Positions 10,786 through 20,587 of a stretch of 64,000 nucleotides of DNA are shown here, piece by piece. The notes beneath the pieces were generated by a model, which did not search any database, had not been told where the DNA came from, and was given only the letters and a program-made list of their open reading frames with translations. The number at the start of each line of letters is the position of its first letter. Positions within the stretch are counted from its first letter, which is position 1. This stretch comes from Miltoncostaea oceani (GTDB lineage: Bacteria; Actinomycetota; Thermoleophilia; Miltoncostaeales; Miltoncostaeaceae): positions 1,997,001 to 2,061,000 of the forward strand of contig NZ_CP064356.1 in the NCBI RefSeq assembly GCF_018141545.1. Reading direction: 5' to 3'. A program made the position numbers and the translations under genes.

Positions 10786-12347
10786 CGACCACCGCCCCAC
10801 CGTCCACGTCGACCGTCAGCCGGCGGGACTTCGTCAAGACCGCCGCGGCCGGCGTCGCGGCGGCGTCCGTGCTCGCCACCCCGATGTCGGCGCTCGGCAC
10901 GTCGAAGAAGCCGCCGCCCGGGAAGGGATCCGGGGTCCCCGACGTCCCCCTCTACGACCTGGAGCTCTCGGAGGCCGGGCGCCTCATCCGCGCCGGCAAG
11001 CTGTCCCCCGTCGACCTGGCCGTCGCCACCCTCGAGCGCATCGAGGCCGTCGAGCCGAAGGTGCTGGCGTTCGTCAACAAGTACCCCGACGCGGAGATCC
11101 TCGCCCAGGCCCGCAAGGCCGAGAAGCTGGCGCGGCGGGGCACCTACCTCGGCCCCCTCCACGGCATCACCGTCGGCCTGAAGGACATCTACCTCACCGA
11201 GGGCAAGGTCACCGAGGGCAACTCGAAGCTCTACACGGGCTTCGTCCCGGGCTTCGACGCCGAGTCGGTCGCGCGGCTGAAGGCCGGCGGCGCCGTCGTG
11301 CTCGGCAAGGTCGGCACCAGCGAGCTGGCCACCGCGACCGCGTCGGCGGCGAACAACCCGTGGGACCTGCTGCGCACCCCCGGCGGGTCGAGCTCGGGGT
11401 CGGCCGCGGGCGTCGGCGCCTCCGAGTTCATGGTCGGCATGGGCACCTGCACCGGCGGGTCGATCCGCGGGCCCGCCGCGAACGTCGGGATCAGCGGGTT
11501 CAAGCCGACGTACGGGACGATCAGCCTCCACGGGATCCTCCCCCTCGCCTGGTCGATGGACCACCCCGGCCCGCTGGCGCACTCCGCCCTCGACTGCGCC
11601 CTCGTGGTCGACGCGCTCGGCGGCCAGGACCCGAAGGACCCGTTCACGCGGCCGGTGAAGAGGTACCGGCTGGCGAAGCGCCTGCTGGAGGCGCCGTCCC
11701 GCAAGCCGCTGCGCGGCGTCGTGGTCGGCGTCCCCGCCCCCGGCGACTACTTCCTCGGCGTGCCGAACGACGAGGAGCTCGCGGCGTTCACCGCCGCGGT
11801 CGACGTCGTCCGCCGGCAGGGGGCGACGGTCCGCGAGGTCACCACACAGGCCCTCATCCCGGGCCTGACGAGCACCTCGTCGTTCTACGACATCATCCGC
11901 AGCCACGAGGTCGCGGCGTACCAGTACGTCAACCTGATCTCGCAGCCGCAGAACATGTCGCCCGACTACCTCAGCCGCGTCGCGGCCGGGGTGCTGATGC
12001 CGGGGCACGCCTACGCCCAGGCGCAGCGGGTGCGGCGCCTGTGGTGCGACGCGATCCTGTCGGTGTTCGACGAGGTGGACGTCCTGATCCACCCCGCCGA
12101 CAACATCGCCGGGCTGAAGGCGGGCGGCGGCACGCCGTCGGCGCGACGGTCCTCGGGCAGCAAGACCAACCCGTGGAACCTGACCGGCGCCCCGGCGATC
12201 GCGATCCCCACCGGGATCTCGGCCGCCGAGGGGATGCCGCTGTCGATGCAGTGCGCCGCGGCGCCCGGCAACGACGCGGAGGCGCTGCTGGTGGCCCACG
12301 GCTTCCAGCTGGCGACCGACTTCCACAAGGCCCGCCCCGCGCTCTAG
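10782..12347 (+). CDS. Tat-exported amidase-signature hydrolase
   Basis: A 521-residue amidase-signature enzyme. Residues 1-40 form a twin-arginine signal (SRRDFVKTAAAG), so the enzyme should be folded and then exported. The Ser-cisSer-Lys triad is present: lysine in VGLKDIY, cis-serine in GGSSSGSAAG, nucleophile in TGGSIRGPA. The substrate (an amide) cannot be read. GTG at 10782 overlaps the upstream stop; ATG at 10773 is an alternative. The gene pair is inserted on the opposite strand inside a minus-strand translation block. Confidence 0.88.
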   Translation: MTTTAPPSTSTVSRRDFVKTAAAGVAAASVLATPMSALGTSKKPPPGKGSGVPDVPLYDLELSEAGRLIRAGKLSPVDLAVATLERIEAVEPKVLAFVNKYPDAEILAQARKAEKLARRGTYLGPLHGITVGLKDIYLTEGKVTEGNSKLYTGFVPGFDAESVARLKAGGAVVLGKVGTSELATATASAANNPWDLLRTPGGSSSGSAAGVGASEFMVGMGTCTGGSIRGPAANVGISGFKPTYGTISLHGILPLAWSMDHPGPLAHSALDCALVVDALGGQDPKDPFTRPVKRYRLAKRLLEAPSRKPLRGVVVGVPAPGDYFLGVPNDEELAAFTAAVDVVRRQGATVREVTTQALIPGLTSTSSFYDIIRSHEVAAYQYVNLISQPQNMSPDYLSRVAAGVLMPGHAYAQAQRVRRLWCDAILSVFDEVDVLIHPADNIAGLKAGGGTPSARRSSGSKTNPWNLTGAPAIAIPTGISAAEGMPLSMQCAAAPGNDAEALLVAHGFQLATDFHKARPAL

Positions 12348-12360
12348 CGGTCCCGCCGGC

Positions 12361-12388
12361 GCGCCCTCCCCACGGACGGGGAGGGCGT
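12361..12388. terminator. Bidirectional hairpin between amidase and ribF
   Basis: CGCCCTCCCC (12362-12371) pairs perfectly with GGGGAGGGCG (12378-12387) across a 6-nt loop. It sits between the convergent amidase and ribF stops. No T-tract follows on either strand. Confidence 0.45.
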
Positions 12389-12404
12389 GCCGCCGGGCGC
12401 GCCC

Positions 12405-13370
12405 TCAGGCGGTGGGGTCCCCGGGGGGCCGGGCGGCCAGTTCGCGGGTGCGGTCGATGTCCTGGCGGACCTGCGCCATCAGCTCGTCCGCGGAGGCGAA
12501 GCGCTTCTCGTCGCGGAGGCGCTCGATGAAGTCGATCCGCATCGTCTGGCCGTAGATGTCGCTCCCGTCGTGGTCGAGCAGGAACGCCTCCAGCCTCAGC
12601 GTCGAGCGGATGTCGCTGGCCGTGAAGGTCGGGGCGACGCCGATGTTCACCGCGGCCGCGCTGCGGCCGCCGGCGAGCACCGCACGGCCGGCGTAGACGC
12701 CGCGGCTCGGCAGGGCCGAGTCGGCGGGGATCTCGAGGTTCGCGGTCGGCAGGCCGATCGTGCGGCCCCGGCCGTCGCCGGGCACGACGACGCCCTCCAC
12801 CGAGTGCATCCGCCCCAGCAGCGGGATGACGGCGGCGACCTGGCCCGTCGCGACGAGCCGCCGGATCCGGGTCGACGACACCGGCTTGTCGTCGGGGCTC
12901 GTCACCATCCGGGGCGACTCGACGACGAGGGCGCGGGACCGGCCGAACTGGGCGAGCATCTCCACCGTGCCGCTCCCCTGGTGGCCGAACCGGAAGTTCT
13001 CCCCCACCACCACCGCATCCGCACCCACCGGCGGGGCGACGAGCATCTCCGCGAACCGCTCCGCGCGGATCCGGGAGAACGCCCGCGTGAACGGGACCAC
13101 CAGCAGCTCGTCGACGCCGAGGCGCTCGATCAGCTGCGTCTTGAACCCGATGTGCGTCAGCACCGCCGGCCGCAGCTCCGGCCGCAGCACCGCGATCGGC
13201 TGGGGCTCGAACGTCAACGCCATCGAGCCGAGGCCGCGCTCGGCCGCCAGCTCGATCGCCCGGCCGATCACCGCCTGGTGCCCGATGTGGACCCCGTCGA
13301 ACGTCCCGATCGCGACCACCCGCCGGGGACCGCCGAGGGGCAGGTCGCCGAGCGAGTTGTACCGCCTCAC
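12405..13370 (-). CDS. ribF: Bifunctional riboflavin kinase / FAD synthetase
   Basis: RibF phosphorylates riboflavin to FMN and adenylates FMN to FAD. The 321 residues contain the N-terminal nucleotidyltransferase motif GTFDGVHIGHQ and the VSSTRIRRL loop. The C-terminal flavokinase domain has GRGRTIGLPTANL and the metal/ATP region up to RLEAFLLDHDGSDIYG. GTG start overlaps the truB stop as GTGA. Downstream of truB is the common order. Confidence 0.97.
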   Translation of the reverse strand: MRRYNSLGDLPLGGPRRVVAIGTFDGVHIGHQAVIGRAIELAAERGLGSMALTFEPQPIAVLRPELRPAVLTHIGFKTQLIERLGVDELLVVPFTRAFSRIRAERFAEMLVAPPVGADAVVVGENFRFGHQGSGTVEMLAQFGRSRALVVESPRMVTSPDDKPVSSTRIRRLVATGQVAAVIPLLGRMHSVEGVVVPGDGRGRTIGLPTANLEIPADSALPSRGVYAGRAVLAGGRSAAAVNIGVAPTFTASDIRSTLRLEAFLLDHDGSDIYGQTMRIDFIERLRDEKRFASADELMAQVRQDIDRTRELAARPPGDPTA

Positions 13371-14251
13371 CGGGGGCTCCCGATCACGACGGACGGGCGC
13401 AGCGCCCCGCCGTCGGCGGCGCCCACGGCGATCAGGCGGCCGTCCGCCACCATCGCCACCGGACCCCCGTCCGCCCCGGCGTCCGCCGCCGGCACCGCTC
13501 GGCCGTGCAGGACGTCGGCGGCCTCCGCCGGATCGAGGTCGCGGCGGGCCATGTGCCCGAGGGCGCGCAGCGGGTCGACCGCCGCGTCCAGGGAGACCTC
13601 GTCCGGTGCGATCGCGTCGTCGACCGACAGCACCCCCACCGCCGTGCGCCGCAGGGCCGTGCAGTACGCCCCCGTCCCGAGGCTCTCCCCGATGTCCGAC
13701 GCCAGCCGCCGCACGTACGTGCCCGACCCGCAGTGCACCTCGAGCCGGAAATCCCCGTCGCCGAGGTCGTCGACGAGCCGCAGGGCGTGGATCGCCACGT
13801 CGCGCTCCGGCAGGTCGGTGACGTCCTCGCCCCGCCGCACCTTGGCGTAGAGGCGCTCGCCCTCGACCTTCACCGCCGACAGGGCCGGCACCCGCTGGCG
13901 CACGCGGCCGACGAATCCCGGCAGCACGGCCGCGACCTCCTCGGCCGAGGCCGGCGGGCCGGCGGGCTCGATCGGCCCCTCCGTGTCGCCGCTCCGGGAC
14001 GTGAAGCCCGTCCGGACCGTCGCCAGGTACGTCTTGTCGAGGCCGGTGAGGAACGGGGCGAGGCGCGTCGCCCTCCCCACCATCAGCACCAGCAGGCCCG
14101 TCGCGAACGGGTCGAGCGTGCCGCTGTGCCCCACCTTCGTCCCGCGGGGCAGGCGACGCCGCGCCGCGGCGACGATGTCGTGCGACGTCGGCCCGGCCGG
14201 CTTGTCGACCAGCAGCAGGGCGGGCGCCGGCGGGGCGGGCGCCTCAGCCAC
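13367..14251 (-). CDS. truB: tRNA pseudouridine-55 synthase
   Basis: TruB makes pseudouridine 55 in the T loop of tRNAs. The 294 residues carry DKPAGPTSHDIV, KVGHSGTLDPFATGLL with the catalytic aspartate, and CGSGTYVRRLASDIG. The GTG at 14251 overlaps the nrnA stop by 8 nt and puts the catalytic motif at its usual position; the longer open frame upstream is nrnA in another frame. Confidence 0.97.
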   Translation of the reverse strand: MAEAPAPPAPALLLVDKPAGPTSHDIVAAARRRLPRGTKVGHSGTLDPFATGLLVLMVGRATRLAPFLTGLDKTYLATVRTGFTSRSGDTEGPIEPAGPPASAEEVAAVLPGFVGRVRQRVPALSAVKVEGERLYAKVRRGEDVTDLPERDVAIHALRLVDDLGDGDFRLEVHCGSGTYVRRLASDIGESLGTGAYCTALRRTAVGVLSVDDAIAPDEVSLDAAVDPLRALGHMARRDLDPAEAADVLHGRAVPAADAGADGGPVAMVADGRLIAVGAADGGALRPSVVIGSPR

Positions 14252-15254
14252 CGGCCCCGTTCGCGTCGAGCCGCTCCCGCATGCGGTCCTCCAGCCACGG
14301 CAGCAGGTCCTCGGGCGGGCGGCCCGTGCTGAAGCCCGCCGCGGCCTTGTGCCCGCCGCCGCCCTCCTCGCGGGCGATCGCCGCCACATCGACCCGGGGG
14401 TCGACGGAGCGGAGGGACACCCGGTACAGCCCGGGGGGGCCCGACTCGCGGACCAGGGCGGCGGCGCTCACGCCGCGCACACCCCGCATCACCTCGACGA
14501 TGCCCTCGCAGTCGTCGCCGCCGGCGCGGGTGAAGTCGTCCTCCGTCAGCACCGCCGCCAGCATCCGCCCGTCGGCGAGCGCCCGCGCGCCCTCCAGGGC
14601 GCGCCCCATCAGCAGCAGGCGGTCGAGGGGCTGCTCCTCGAACAGCCGCCGCGACATCGCCGCGGGATCGACGCCCGCGGCGATCATCCGCGCCGCGATC
14701 TCGTGCGCCCGGGGGCGGGTGTTCGTGTAGCCGAACCGGCCGGTGTCGGTGACGAGGCCGACGTACAGGGCCTCCGCCACCTCGCGGGTCAACGGCCACC
14801 CCGCCGCGTCGATCACGCCGACCAGCACCTCGGCCGTCGACGACGCGTCCGGCTCGATCAGGTTCAGGTCGCCGAAGCGGGTGTTGTCCTGGTGGTGGTC
14901 GATGTCGATGATCAACCGCGCCGCCTCGTGGACCGGCTCCGGCCACATGCGGCGCTCCGTCGCGCAGTCCACCGCGATGAGGACCCGGTCGGCGATGTCG
15001 TCCGGGAGCTGCGGCGAGAACGACTCGCCCTCGGCCGGCAGGAAGAGCAGGTCGCTCGGGACGGCGGGGACGTCGGCGTGGGCGAGCACCACGTCCCGGC
15101 CGGCGGCGCGCATCGCGCGGGCCAGCCCGAGGATCGAGCCGATCGCGTCGCCGTCGGGGTTGTGGTGCGCCGTGATGACGAACCTCTCCCCGGGGCGGGT
15201 CAGCACCTCGGCGACCTCCGCGGGGGTCGCGTCCCGGCCGTTCCGCTCGCTCAT
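14244..15254 (-). CDS. nrnA: DHH-family oligoribonuclease / pAp phosphatase (NrnA-like)
   Basis: A 336-residue DHH/DHHA1 protein of the NrnA type, which degrades nano-RNAs and dephosphorylates pAp. Motifs are HHNPDGDAIGS, VDCA, DIDHHQDN and, in the DHHA1 domain, EEGGGGHKAAAGF. The ATG overlaps the rbfA stop as ATGA. Its place between rbfA and truB is typical of actinobacteria and links RNA turnover with ribosome assembly. Confidence 0.94.
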   Translation of the reverse strand: MSERNGRDATPAEVAEVLTRPGERFVITAHHNPDGDAIGSILGLARAMRAAGRDVVLAHADVPAVPSDLLFLPAEGESFSPQLPDDIADRVLIAVDCATERRMWPEPVHEAARLIIDIDHHQDNTRFGDLNLIEPDASSTAEVLVGVIDAAGWPLTREVAEALYVGLVTDTGRFGYTNTRPRAHEIAARMIAAGVDPAAMSRRLFEEQPLDRLLLMGRALEGARALADGRMLAAVLTEDDFTRAGGDDCEGIVEVMRGVRGVSAAALVRESGPPGLYRVSLRSVDPRVDVAAIAREEGGGGHKAAAGFSTGRPPEDLLPWLEDRMRERLDANGAGG

Positions 15255-15622
15255 CCGTCCTCCGGTCCGATGCCGCCGGTGACCTCGTCGATGAAGCGGG
15301 TCAGCTCGACGGCGTCCTGCTGTGTCGTGTCGTAGTGGAACGTCAGCTGGGGCGTGTGACGGGACCGCAGCTCCGCGGCGAGGCGGGACTGCAGCAGGCC
15401 CCGCGCCGAGTCGAGGGCCTCCTGGCTGCCGCGCCGCTCGCGGGTGCGGAGCGTCGTGAAGAAGACCTTCGCCTCGCGGACGTCCTGCGTCGACTCGACG
15501 TGGGTGATCGTCACGAAGCCGAGGCGCGGGTCGGACAGCTCGCGGGCGATGACCTCGGCCAGGACCTGGCGCAGCGCGGTGTCGACCCGGCGCATCCGCG
15601 TGGTGCGGGCGCGCTTCGCCAT
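15251..15622 (-). CDS. rbfA: Ribosome-binding factor A
   Basis: A 123-residue KH-type factor that binds pre-30S particles and helps 16S rRNA 5' end maturation. Recognisable stretches are RRVDTALRQVLAEVI, LSDPRLGFVTITHVE, and the AKVFF strand. ATG at 15622 forms TGATG with the stop of the DUF503 gene; an in-frame ATG 12 nt upstream lies inside that gene and is less likely. Confidence 0.95.
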   Translation of the reverse strand: MAKRARTTRMRRVDTALRQVLAEVIARELSDPRLGFVTITHVESTQDVREAKVFFTTLRTRERRGSQEALDSARGLLQSRLAAELRSRHTPQLTFHYDTTQQDAVELTRFIDEVTGGIGPEDG

Positions 15623-15948
15623 CAGGAGCCCCACGCGGCGTCGCGGTCGGACCCGACCGCCACGAGCTCACGCGCCGACCCGACCACCTGGAACGCCTCG
15701 TCGCCGTCGAGCCACCGGGCGGCGTCGGAGATCCGCTCGTCGGTCTCGGAGGCCGACCTGCCCACGAGCGCGAGCGTCAGGCCCGCCCGCTGCCACAGGT
15801 CGTGGTGGTCGACCTCGGACACGGCACAGGAGAACCTGCGGGTGAGACCGGCCTTCACCCGCAGGAGCTCCCTGCGCTTGGTCTTGAGGGACGCGCCCTC
15901 CGGCAGATGGAGGTCGACGCTCAGGATTCCCACGAAGCCGCGCTCCAT
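15622..15948 (-). CDS. ylxP: DUF503 family protein YlxP
   Basis: A 108-residue DUF503 protein with a ferredoxin-like pattern: VGILSVDLHLPEG, SLKTKRRELLRVKAGL, then VSEVDHHDLWQRAGLTLALV. The family lies between infB and rbfA in many Gram-positives, and a role in ribosome biogenesis is presumed from that context. It starts 12 nt after the infB stop. Confidence 0.93.
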   Translation of the reverse strand: MERGFVGILSVDLHLPEGASLKTKRRELLRVKAGLTRRFSCAVSEVDHHDLWQRAGLTLALVGRSASETDERISDAARWLDGDEAFQVVGSARELVAVGSDRDAAWGS

Positions 15949-15960
15949 CTCGACGAGGAC

Positions 15961-18839
15961 CTACCCCTCGTCGGCGTCGTCCGGCTCGGCCGGCGGCGCG
16001 ACGACCTTCGGGGCCGGCGGCGGGGCCGCGGCCTGCGCGGTCCGGGCGACCTCGCGGAGCTCGAACGCCTCGATGGTGTCGCCCTCCTTGACGTCGTTGT
16101 AGTCCTCGATCAGGACACCGCACTCGAAGCCCTGGGCCACCTCGCGGGTGTCCTCGTTGAAGCGCTTCAGCGAGGCGATCTTGCCCTCGTGGACCACGAT
16201 GCCGTCGCGGAGCAGGCGGACGTTGGCGTTGCGGCGGACGATGCCGTCGGTCACGTAGCAGCCGGCGATGGTGCCGATGCGGCTCGCCTTGAACGTCGCC
16301 CGCACCTCCAGCTGGCCGATGACGTCCTCCACGATGTCCGGCTCCAGCAGGCCGACCAGGGCGTCGCGGACGTCCTCGATGGCGCGGTAGATGACCCGGT
16401 ACGTGCGGATGTCGACGCCCTCGCGCTCGGCGAGCACGCTCGCCTCCGGCCGGGGACGGACGTTGAAGCCGATGATGACGGCCTCCGACGCGGACGCCAG
16501 GGAGACGTCCGACTCGGTGATCGCGCCGACGCCGGTGAGGATGACCCGCAGGCGCACCTCGGTCTGCTCGATCTTGTTGAGGGCGTCCTCGAGGGCGCCG
16601 ACGGAGCCCTGCACGTCGCCCTTGATGATGATGTTGAGCTCCTTGAGCCCACCCTCCTTGATGCGCGCGAAGAGGTCGTCGAGCGACACGGGCCGCTTGT
16701 TGGCGAGCTCCTCGGCGCGGAGGCGCTGGCTGCGCTCCGACGCGCGCTGACGGGCGGCGCGCTCGTTCTCGACCACCCGGAACCGCTCGCCGGCGTCCAC
16801 GACGCCGCCGAGGCCGAGGATCTCGACCGGGACCGACGGACCCGCCGTCTCCAGCGCGGAGCCCTTGTAGTCGGCCATCGCGCGGACGCGCCCGTAGACG
16901 TCGCCCGCCACGATCACGTCGCCCACCCTGAGGGTGCCGCGCTGCACCAGCAGCGAGGCGACCGGGCCGCGGCCCGGGTCGAGGCGCGACTCGATGACCG
17001 TGCCCGAGGCCTCCGGCTTCGGGTTGGCCTTCGGCTCCGCGTCGGCGTCCACCACCAGCAGGATCGTCTCGAGCAGCGTCTCGATGCCGGTCCGCTCCGT
17101 CGCGGAGACGGGCACGAACTCGTGGGTGCCGCCCCAGTCGGAGGGGATGACCTCGCGCTGGCTGAGCTCCTGCTTCACGCGGTCGGGGTTCGCCCCGACC
17201 TTGTCGATCTTGTTCACGGCGACCATGAACGGCACCTCGGCGGCGCGTGCGTGGTCGATCGCCTCGACGGTCTGCGGCATGACGCCGTCGTCGGCGGCCA
17301 CCACGATGACCGCGACGTCCGTGATCTTGGCGCCGCGGGCGCGCATGGCCGTGAAGGCCTCGTGGCCCGGCGTGTCGAGGAACGTGATCTCGCGGCCGTC
17401 GTGGTGCACCTGGTAGGCGCCGATGTGCTGGGTGATGCCGCCGGCCTCGCCGGCCGCCACCTCGGTGGAGCGGATCGCGTCGAGCAGCGACGTCTTGCCG
17501 TGGTCGACGTGGCCCATGACGGTCACGACCGGCGCACGGGTGACCAGGTCGGCCTCGTCGTCGTCGAACTCCTCGGCCCGCTCGGCCTCCTCCTCGGCGT
17601 GGACGACGGTGACCTTGCGCTCCATCTCGCCGGCGATCAGCTCGATCGCGTCGTCGGAGAGGGACTGCGTGATCGTCGCGAGCTCGCCGAGCCCCATCAG
17701 GAGCTTGATGATCTGCGACGTCGGGACGTCGAGGATCTCGGCGAAGTCCTTGACCGTGGAGCCCGAGGGCACCTCGACCATGGGCATGTCCGCGGGCGCG
17801 ATGACGACCGCGGGCTTCTCCTCCTGGCGCGGGCCGGGGCGACCGCCACGGCGGTCGCGGCCCTGCTGCGCGGGACCGCGGCGACCGGCCTGCGGGTCGA
17901 TGACCACGCGACGGCGCTTGCCGCGCGGGCCTCCGCCCATGCCGCCGCCCATGCCACCGCCGCCGGGGCCACCCTGGCCACCGCCGCCGGGACGCGGGCC
18001 GGCGCCACCGGCGCCTCCGCCGGTGCGCGGGCCGGGGCCGCCACCGCCACCGGGACGGCCGCCACCCTGGGCGGGGCCGGCCGGGACGGGCGGCGGACGG
18101 TAGAGCGGGGGCTTCGGCTTCGCGGGCTCGGGACGCCGCGGAGTCACCGGGGCCTCCGCCGCGGGGGCGGGGGCCTCGGGCGCGGCGGGTGCCGCGGCCT
18201 CGGGGCCGGCGTCTCGGCGGGCGCCTCGGCGGCCGGGGCGGGCGTCGCGGCCGCGGGGGCCTCGACCGGCGCCTCGGCGGCGGGAGCGGGTGCCTCCTCC
18301 GTCACGGGTGCCGCGGCCTCGGGGGCCGGGGCCTCGGCGGGCGGCGGCGTCGCGGCCTCGGGGGCCGGGGCCTCCGGGGCCGGCGCGGGCTCCTCGACCG
18401 GGGCCGGGGCCTCGGCGGCGGGGACGGGCTCGGGGGCCGGCGGCGCGGGGGCCTCGGCGACCGGGGCCGGCTCCGGCGCAGGGGCGGGCGGCTCCTCGGC
18501 GACGGGCGCCGCGGGAGCGGGCTCGGGGGCCGGGGGCTCCTCCTCGGCGGCGGGCGGGGGCGTGTACGGCGTCCGGGGGGCGCCCGGGCGCGCGGGCAGG
18601 GGCTGACGCACCGGCGCCGGCTTGGGCGCGGGCTCCTCCACCTTCTCGACCTTCGGCGGCTCGGGGGCGCGCTCCGGCTTCGGGTAGCGGTTCGGGTTCA
18701 GGACGTGGAGTGCCTCCGCGACGTCGACGGTCGACGACGCGGTCTTGACGTTCACACCGGCCCGCTGCAGTCGCTGCAGGAGCAGGGAGCTCGGAAGCCC
18801 CTCCTCCTTGGCGATCTCGTAGATCCTCTTCTTCTCCAT
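15961..18839 (-). CDS. infB: Translation initiation factor IF-2, with an apparent frameshift
   Basis: IF-2 is the GTPase that brings initiator tRNA to the ribosome. The N-terminal IF2_N segment ([20 protein letters not shown]), an Ala-Pro-Glu linker and a Gly-rich region lead to the G domain ([28 protein letters not shown]) and the C-terminal domains. The frame breaks at 18202-18205: a repeated linker motif coded by CCCCCGAG elsewhere reads CCCCGAG here. Restoring one C gives 960 codons. Frame 0 otherwise stops at 18144, overlapping a GTG that could start the G-domain part alone. Since infB is essential, a sequence error is most likely. The ATG at 18839 forms TGATG with ylxR. Confidence 0.93.
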
Positions 18840-19132
18840 CACGTCCCCCATTGACCCTCCCCGCCGACGTCCGCGCCGAGCTCCGGATCGATCACCAGCT
18901 CGCCGCTCACCCTCGCTCCACGATGGAACGCGCGCCGCGCGACGGCCCTCTCGAAGCACTCAACCCGCCGGCACACGTACAACCCGCGCCCGCCGAGCCG
19001 GGACCGATCGTCCCGCACCAGGCGGTGCGTCCCGTCGCCCGGAGCGGCGACGAGACGGGCGAGCGCCGGCTTGGGGTGTCGGGCGCCGCAGCCGAGGCAG
19101 CGGCGCTCCGGCACGTGCCGGGCGCGTTCCGT
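18839..19132 (-). CDS. ylxR: YlxR/DUF448 RNA-binding protein, non-standard start
   Basis: A small YlxR protein between nusA and infB, its usual place. It has the conserved RHVPERRCLGCGAR, a middle RLGGRGLYVCR and the terminal helix ECFERAVARRAFHRG; the four cysteines could bind metal. The start is unclear. AGGAGGT (19145-19139) has no ATG, GTG or TTG at proper spacing. The codon 7 nt downstream is ACG (19132), giving 97 residues. The first in-frame GTG (19114) is 25 nt away and would remove RARHV. YlxR family members have been linked to RNase P and rnpB regulation. Confidence 0.88.
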   Translation of the reverse strand, partial: TERARHVPERRCLGCGARHPKPALARLVAAPGDGTHRLVRDDRSRLGGRGLYVCRRVECFERAVARRAFHRGARVSGELVIDPELGADVGGEGQWGT

Positions 19133-19138
19133 CGAGAT

Positions 19139-19145
19139 ACCTCCT
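19139..19145 (-). promoter_or_regulatory. Strong Shine-Dalgarno before ylxR
   Basis: AGGAGGT is complementary to the 16S 3' end and lies 7 nt before an in-frame ACG (19132-19130). It overlaps the end of nusA. It is the main evidence that ylxR starts at a near-cognate codon rather than at the distant GTG. Confidence 0.6.
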
Positions 19146-19149
19146 GCCC

Positions 19150-20511
19150 CTACGCCTCCTCCTCCGTCGTCCCCTCCGCGGCGGCCGCGGCCACGGCCGG
19201 AGCGAGCTCCGACACGCGCGCCCATCCCGATTCGGTGCCCGCCTCCTCGATCTCCTCGGCGGTCAGGGGCCTCCCGAGGGAGCCCTCCACCTCGGCCAGG
19301 CGTGCGTGGGTGGGCACGGCACAGTAGCGCGTCCCCGTCACGGCGGCGTTCGGGCACCGCTTGCCGGTGCGCAGCATCGCCGCGCAACGGAGCGTCCCCG
19401 ACTCGGTCTCGTCGCCGAACTCGTCGTTCTCCTCCTCGCGGGCGAAGGTCGACTCGCTCTTGATGTCGATGTGCCAGCCGGTGAGGCGGGCGGCGAGCCG
19501 GGCGTTCATGCCCTCGCGGCCGATCGACAGCGACAGCTGGTCGTCCGGCACGATCACGGTCGCCTGGCGGTTCTCGTCGTCGACCAGGACCTCGCGGACC
19601 CGGGCGGGCGAGAGCGCCTTGGCCACGTAGCGGGCCGGCTCCTCGTTGAAGGGGATGATGTCGATCTTCTCGCCGCGCAGCTCCGACACGACCATGCGCA
19701 CGCGCGAGCCGCGGGGGCCGACGCACGCGCCGACCGGGTCGACGCCCTGCACGTGGGAGATGACGGCGATCTTGGACCGCCAGCCGGGCTCGCGGGCGAC
19801 GCCGCGGATCTCGACGAGGCCGTCGGCCATCTCCGGCACCTCGAGCTTGAACAGCTCGCGCACCAGCTGGTCGGAGCGGCGGCTCACGATGACCTGCGGG
19901 CCCTTGGTGGAGCTGCGCACCTCGATGATCACGGCCTTGATGCGGGCGCCGTGGTCGTACCGCTCGTTGTGCACCTGCTCGCTCTCGGGCAGCAGCGCCT
20001 CGACGCGGCCGAGGTCGACCAGCGTGTACCGCGAGTCGGACTGCTGGATGATCCCGGTCACGACGTCGCCGACGCGGTCGACGTACTCCTCGTACATCAT
20101 CTCGCGCTCCGCCTCGCGGATCCGCTGCAGGATGACCTGCTTCGCGGTCTGCGCGGCGATGCGGCCGAAGTTGTCCGGGGTGACGTCGATCGCCTCGATC
20201 TCGTCGTCCTGGTACGCGGCCCAGTCGATGTCCGGCGGCGGCGGCTCGTACTCGGCGGGGTCGACGCCCTCGGGGATGACGGGCTCCTCGCGCGGCAGCA
20301 CGCGGAGCTCCTCGCCCTCGGGGAGGATGACCTGCCAGACGCGCATCTCGCCGGTCTCGCGGTCGATGTCGACCCGCGCGAACTCGGCCGGGTCGGGCGT
20401 CTTCTTGTACGCGGCGAGCAGCGCGTCCTCGAGCGCGATGAGCAGGGTCTCGGAGTCGATCCCCTTCTCGCGCTCGATCTGCTTGATGGCCTCGATGATC
20501 TCTCGGTTCAC
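19150..20511 (-). CDS. nusA: Transcription termination/antitermination factor NusA
   Basis: NusA binds RNA polymerase and nascent RNA and modulates pausing and termination. The 453 residues contain the N-terminal domain ([20 protein letters not shown]), an S1 domain ([20 protein letters not shown]), KH1 ([18 protein letters not shown]) and KH2 ([15 protein letters not shown]). A Cys-containing stretch ([13 protein letters not shown]) and an acidic tail follow. GTG at 20511 has GGAG 6 nt upstream; the longer frame upstream is not NusA-like. Confidence 0.97.
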   Translation of the reverse strand: MNREIIEAIKQIEREKGIDSETLLIALEDALLAAYKKTPDPAEFARVDIDRETGEMRVWQVILPEGEELRVLPREEPVIPEGVDPAEYEPPPPDIDWAAYQDDEIEAIDVTPDNFGRIAAQTAKQVILQRIREAEREMMYEEYVDRVGDVVTGIIQQSDSRYTLVDLGRVEALLPESEQVHNERYDHGARIKAVIIEVRSSTKGPQVIVSRRSDQLVRELFKLEVPEMADGLVEIRGVAREPGWRSKIAVISHVQGVDPVGACVGPRGSRVRMVVSELRGEKIDIIPFNEEPARYVAKALSPARVREVLVDDENRQATVIVPDDQLSLSIGREGMNARLAARLTGWHIDIKSESTFAREEENDEFGDETESGTLRCAAMLRTGKRCPNAAVTGTRYCAVPTHARLAEVEGSLGRPLTAEEIEEAGTESGWARVSELAPAVAAAAAEGTTEEEA

Positions 20512-20587
20512 CCTCTGCTCCCCCCAACGAACTCGACGGCCGTGGTCATGCCCGGCCGGCCCGCGACGGCGTTCCCGCGTGGCCCGC

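Noticed and set aside
10319-12529. A 736-residue plus-strand ORF over the amidase
   Set aside because: It is a different frame of the amidase, with Arg/Pro-rich noise composition.
15961-18147. IF-2 G-domain part as a separate gene starting at the GTG 18147
   Set aside because: The GTG arises by chance inside the Ala/Pro linker and lacks a Shine-Dalgarno; the linker reads on smoothly upstream in the same frame.
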